Source: Guadua angustifolia (taxonomy: Eukaryota > Streptophyta > Magnoliopsida > Poales > Poaceae). Taken from it: a DNA stretch of 64,000 nucleotides. The stretch spans positions 4,348,182 through 4,412,181 of the forward strand of contig CM070518.1 in the NCBI GenBank assembly GCA_036346375.1, written 5' to 3'. Of this stretch, positions 62,441 to 64,000 are shown piece by piece. Positions within the stretch are counted from its first letter, which is position 1, and every line of letters starts with the position of its first letter. The notes beneath the pieces are model-generated. The model was not told where the DNA came from. It saw only the letters and a program-made list of their open reading frames with translations, and searched no databases. Both the position numbers and the translations under genes were made by a program.

Positions 62441-64000
62441 TTTATGAGAAATTTGATCGCGGGAGATGATGGTCATGAGGCGGGGGAGCGTGAACCCGCC
62501 CTCATGGATCAACCCGTGGCCGCTGAGGCCACCAAGGCCACCGATGTTGATGAGGCCGCAGAGCACGATGAGGCCGACGAGGTAACATTCTGACATGTTC
62601 ATGATTGTACCATACTTTCATATCGGTCAACCAAGCAGGCAATCACGTCAGCGAGGTCCAAGCAAGAAGTCAAAGGCAAGACACGTTATTACCGAAGTCG
62701 GCGAGAACGGCCAACTTCTTGCACCCCTGGGGGCGCTTGGGCCATTCAATTCAGCATGTGGCGTCCACGTTAGGGACCACGTGGCCCTTAGTATAGCGAA
62801 ATGGGATCAGGTCCCTAAAGATACGAAGAACATGCTTTGGATCGATGTGAAGGAGACATTCACCTTCCCCCAAGGGACCAAAAAGAAGGTGAAGAGTTAC
62901 ACACTCAAGAAGATGGCCATCACATTCCAGACTTTTAAAAAGAAGTTGAACACAGAGTATATCGAGAAGAATCGAACGCCCGACTTCAACAAGTACCCAA
63001 AGTTGCAGGATCACTGGGATGCGTTCGTGAACTACAAGATTTCGGACGAAGGTCAAAGTTTGAGTGTGAAGAACAAGCAAAATGCACAGAAGAAGAATTA
63101 CCAATACCGACTCGGCCCTAGTGGCTATCGCCAAGCGATACCAAAATGGGAGAAGAGGGAACAAGACCTGCTAGCAAAGGGTGTCGCACTCGTAACAATG
63201 GAATGGCCTGACAGAGTAAGGCATTGGTTCTATGCTCACAGTGGTGGTCTTAACGATGACGGCAACACGGTGTTTGGGGAGATGCTGAGAGATGTGGCCA
63301 GAAGGCTTGTACAGTCGATTGAGGAGTCTTTCCAGGGTACCTTCGTGCCAAACAGGGAGAACGACGAGCTAACAAGGGACCTACAAAACCCAGAGAACCC
63401 TAGATGTACACGAGGCATTGGCGTCGTCCTGTGGAAGATTAGTTTTGCCCAGGACACCGAGACCTATAGGAGTCAGGTGAGAAGCAAGGCCCAACAAGAA
63501 CAACAGCTCAGTGCGCTTGAAGAATGCCTGAATCAAACATAGGAGAGAATGCAAGAAGAGGTCCGAAGAAAGGTGCGGTTAGCCTTGATCCAACAGCAGG
63601 AGGCGGGCCAGGAACCTCCCAGTAATCCTAATATCATCAGCCCCTCCGTGCAGCGGAGCAGCTGCGCTTCTGGTGGGCTGCCCGAAGGGAACTTGGGCCA
63701 CTATCCTGTAGATGACATCACGCAGCGGACACCTTGTGAGCTGCACGTCCAAATGCGGAACCTCTCTTTCAAGGTGGCCCACGGCATGGCTTACCCAGTG
63801 GAGCTGGGGCAGCTCATCCATGGCCAACAGATATCATCGGGCTACTCCAAGGTCGCAGTGGAGGAGGTTCGCCCAGGGTATGAGGACCTTGACCTCGAAA
63901 TTCCCGAAGGTGACGGGACCACGAAGCTAGGAGAGGCGGTACACAATTTCATTCTATGGCACAAATGGTACATAATTTTTCGAGATAACATGGACAAGTC
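62441..64000 (+). pseudogene. CACTA-B TNP1/transposase_24-like gene, nearly intact
   Basis: Frame 62595-63542 (315 codons) gives GPSKKSKARHVITEVGENGQ, CGVHVRDHVALSIAKWDQVP, YQYRLGPSGYRQAIPKWEKR and VFGEMLRDVARRLVQSIEES, the transposase_24 (Ptta/En/Spm) pattern. One TAG at 63540-63542 interrupts it; the same frame continues open to the window end with GNLGHYPVDDITQRTPCELH and GYSKVAVEEVRPGYEDLDLE. A short upstream exon may lie at 62441-62582, joined by a small intron (GT 62582, AG about 62639); the true start is uncertain. The protein should bind the terminal repeats. The 3' end lies outside. Confidence 0.85.

Larger units (their letters stand above)
39595..64000 (+). mobile_element. CACTA-A: CACTA transposon disrupted by gypsy-2 and CACTA-B
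   Basis: The left end is taken at TACTACTATAAAAG (39595), one base off a CACTACTA start, and is followed by subterminal repeats to 39880, a leader with tandem repeats, and the first TNP2 exon (40900-41034). TNP2 resumes right of gypsy-2 at 53715 and stops within a conserved block at 55461, where CACTA-B begins. The rest of CACTA-A must lie beyond the window, so the end given is only the window edge. Confidence 0.8.
55462..64000 (+). mobile_element. CACTA-B: CACTA transposon inserted in CACTA-A, truncated by the window edge
   Basis: The left end CACTACTACAGAATTGGC at 55462 is followed by subterminal repeats to 55765, a leader with tandem repeats, TNP2 (56675-59822), an internal promoter-like region (60600-60780) and a TNP1/transposase_24-like gene (62441-64000 and beyond). 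The 3 bases before it are ATA; the matching right duplication is outside the window. The insertion lies inside TNP2 of CACTA-A. Confidence 0.92.

Overview
The window looks like a heterochromatic, possibly pericentromeric, stretch of a grass (Poaceae) nuclear genome; several families resemble those of Oryza. I find no intact host gene, tRNA, rRNA or CRISPR array. About 95% is transposable elements (TEs) inserted into one another, and the borders can be read from terminal motifs and target-site duplications (TSDs). Plant identity and family names are inferences from recalled family features. Coordinates, termini and TSDs are read directly.

Layout, left to right. (1) 1-300: the edge of an LTR (element X), running out of the window. 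(2) 301-7759: a minus-strand Ty3/gypsy element of the Tat type (gypsy-1) with gag, protease, RT, two RNase H-like regions and integrase, plus a plus-strand antisense ORF tail; its right LTR is 7331-7759. (3) 7760-10262: TE-poor AT-rich DNA with a CA/TA microsatellite. (4) 10263-12959: a non-autonomous CACTA element (CACTA-D, TSD GTA). (5) 13254-31489: a Ty1/copia element with Angela/BARE/RIRE1-like LTR ends (TSD CTTTA/CTCTA). It holds an 8.3-kb CACTA element (CACTA-C, 14793-23098, TSD TGA) next to its primer site, and two solo LTRs (24932-25787 plus strand, TSD CTGCA; 27492-28335 minus strand, TSD CTCTA). (6) 31665-39466: a minus-strand Ty3/gypsy chromovirus (gypsy-3, TSD CTCAT) of the same LTR family as the solo LTRs. 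Its pol frame runs through the polypurine tract into the 3' LTR, a CRM-like trait. (7) From about 39595: CACTA-A. Its TNP2-type transposase gene is split by gypsy-2 (41035-53714, Tat type, with GC-rich minisatellite LTRs and an antisense ORF) and again at 55462 by CACTA-B, which runs off the right edge.

The genes serve only the elements. Retroelement gag/pol genes encode particle, protease, reverse transcriptase and integrase functions, and CACTA genes encode a TNP2 transposase and a TNP1/transposase_24-like partner, fused to an Ulp1-like protease in CACTA-C. Nearly all are broken by stops and frameshifts. The best preserved is the CACTA-B TNP1-like ORF at the right end, which has one amber codon.

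The nesting gives relative ages. Copia is older than CACTA-C and the two solo LTRs; CACTA-A is older than gypsy-2 and CACTA-B; gypsy-1 is older than X. The most unusual structures are a pair of 203-bp palindromes upstream of both CACTA-C genes, convergent antisense ORFs in the two Tat elements, the LTR minisatellites, and terminal-repeat-like motifs at an internal CACTA-B promoter.
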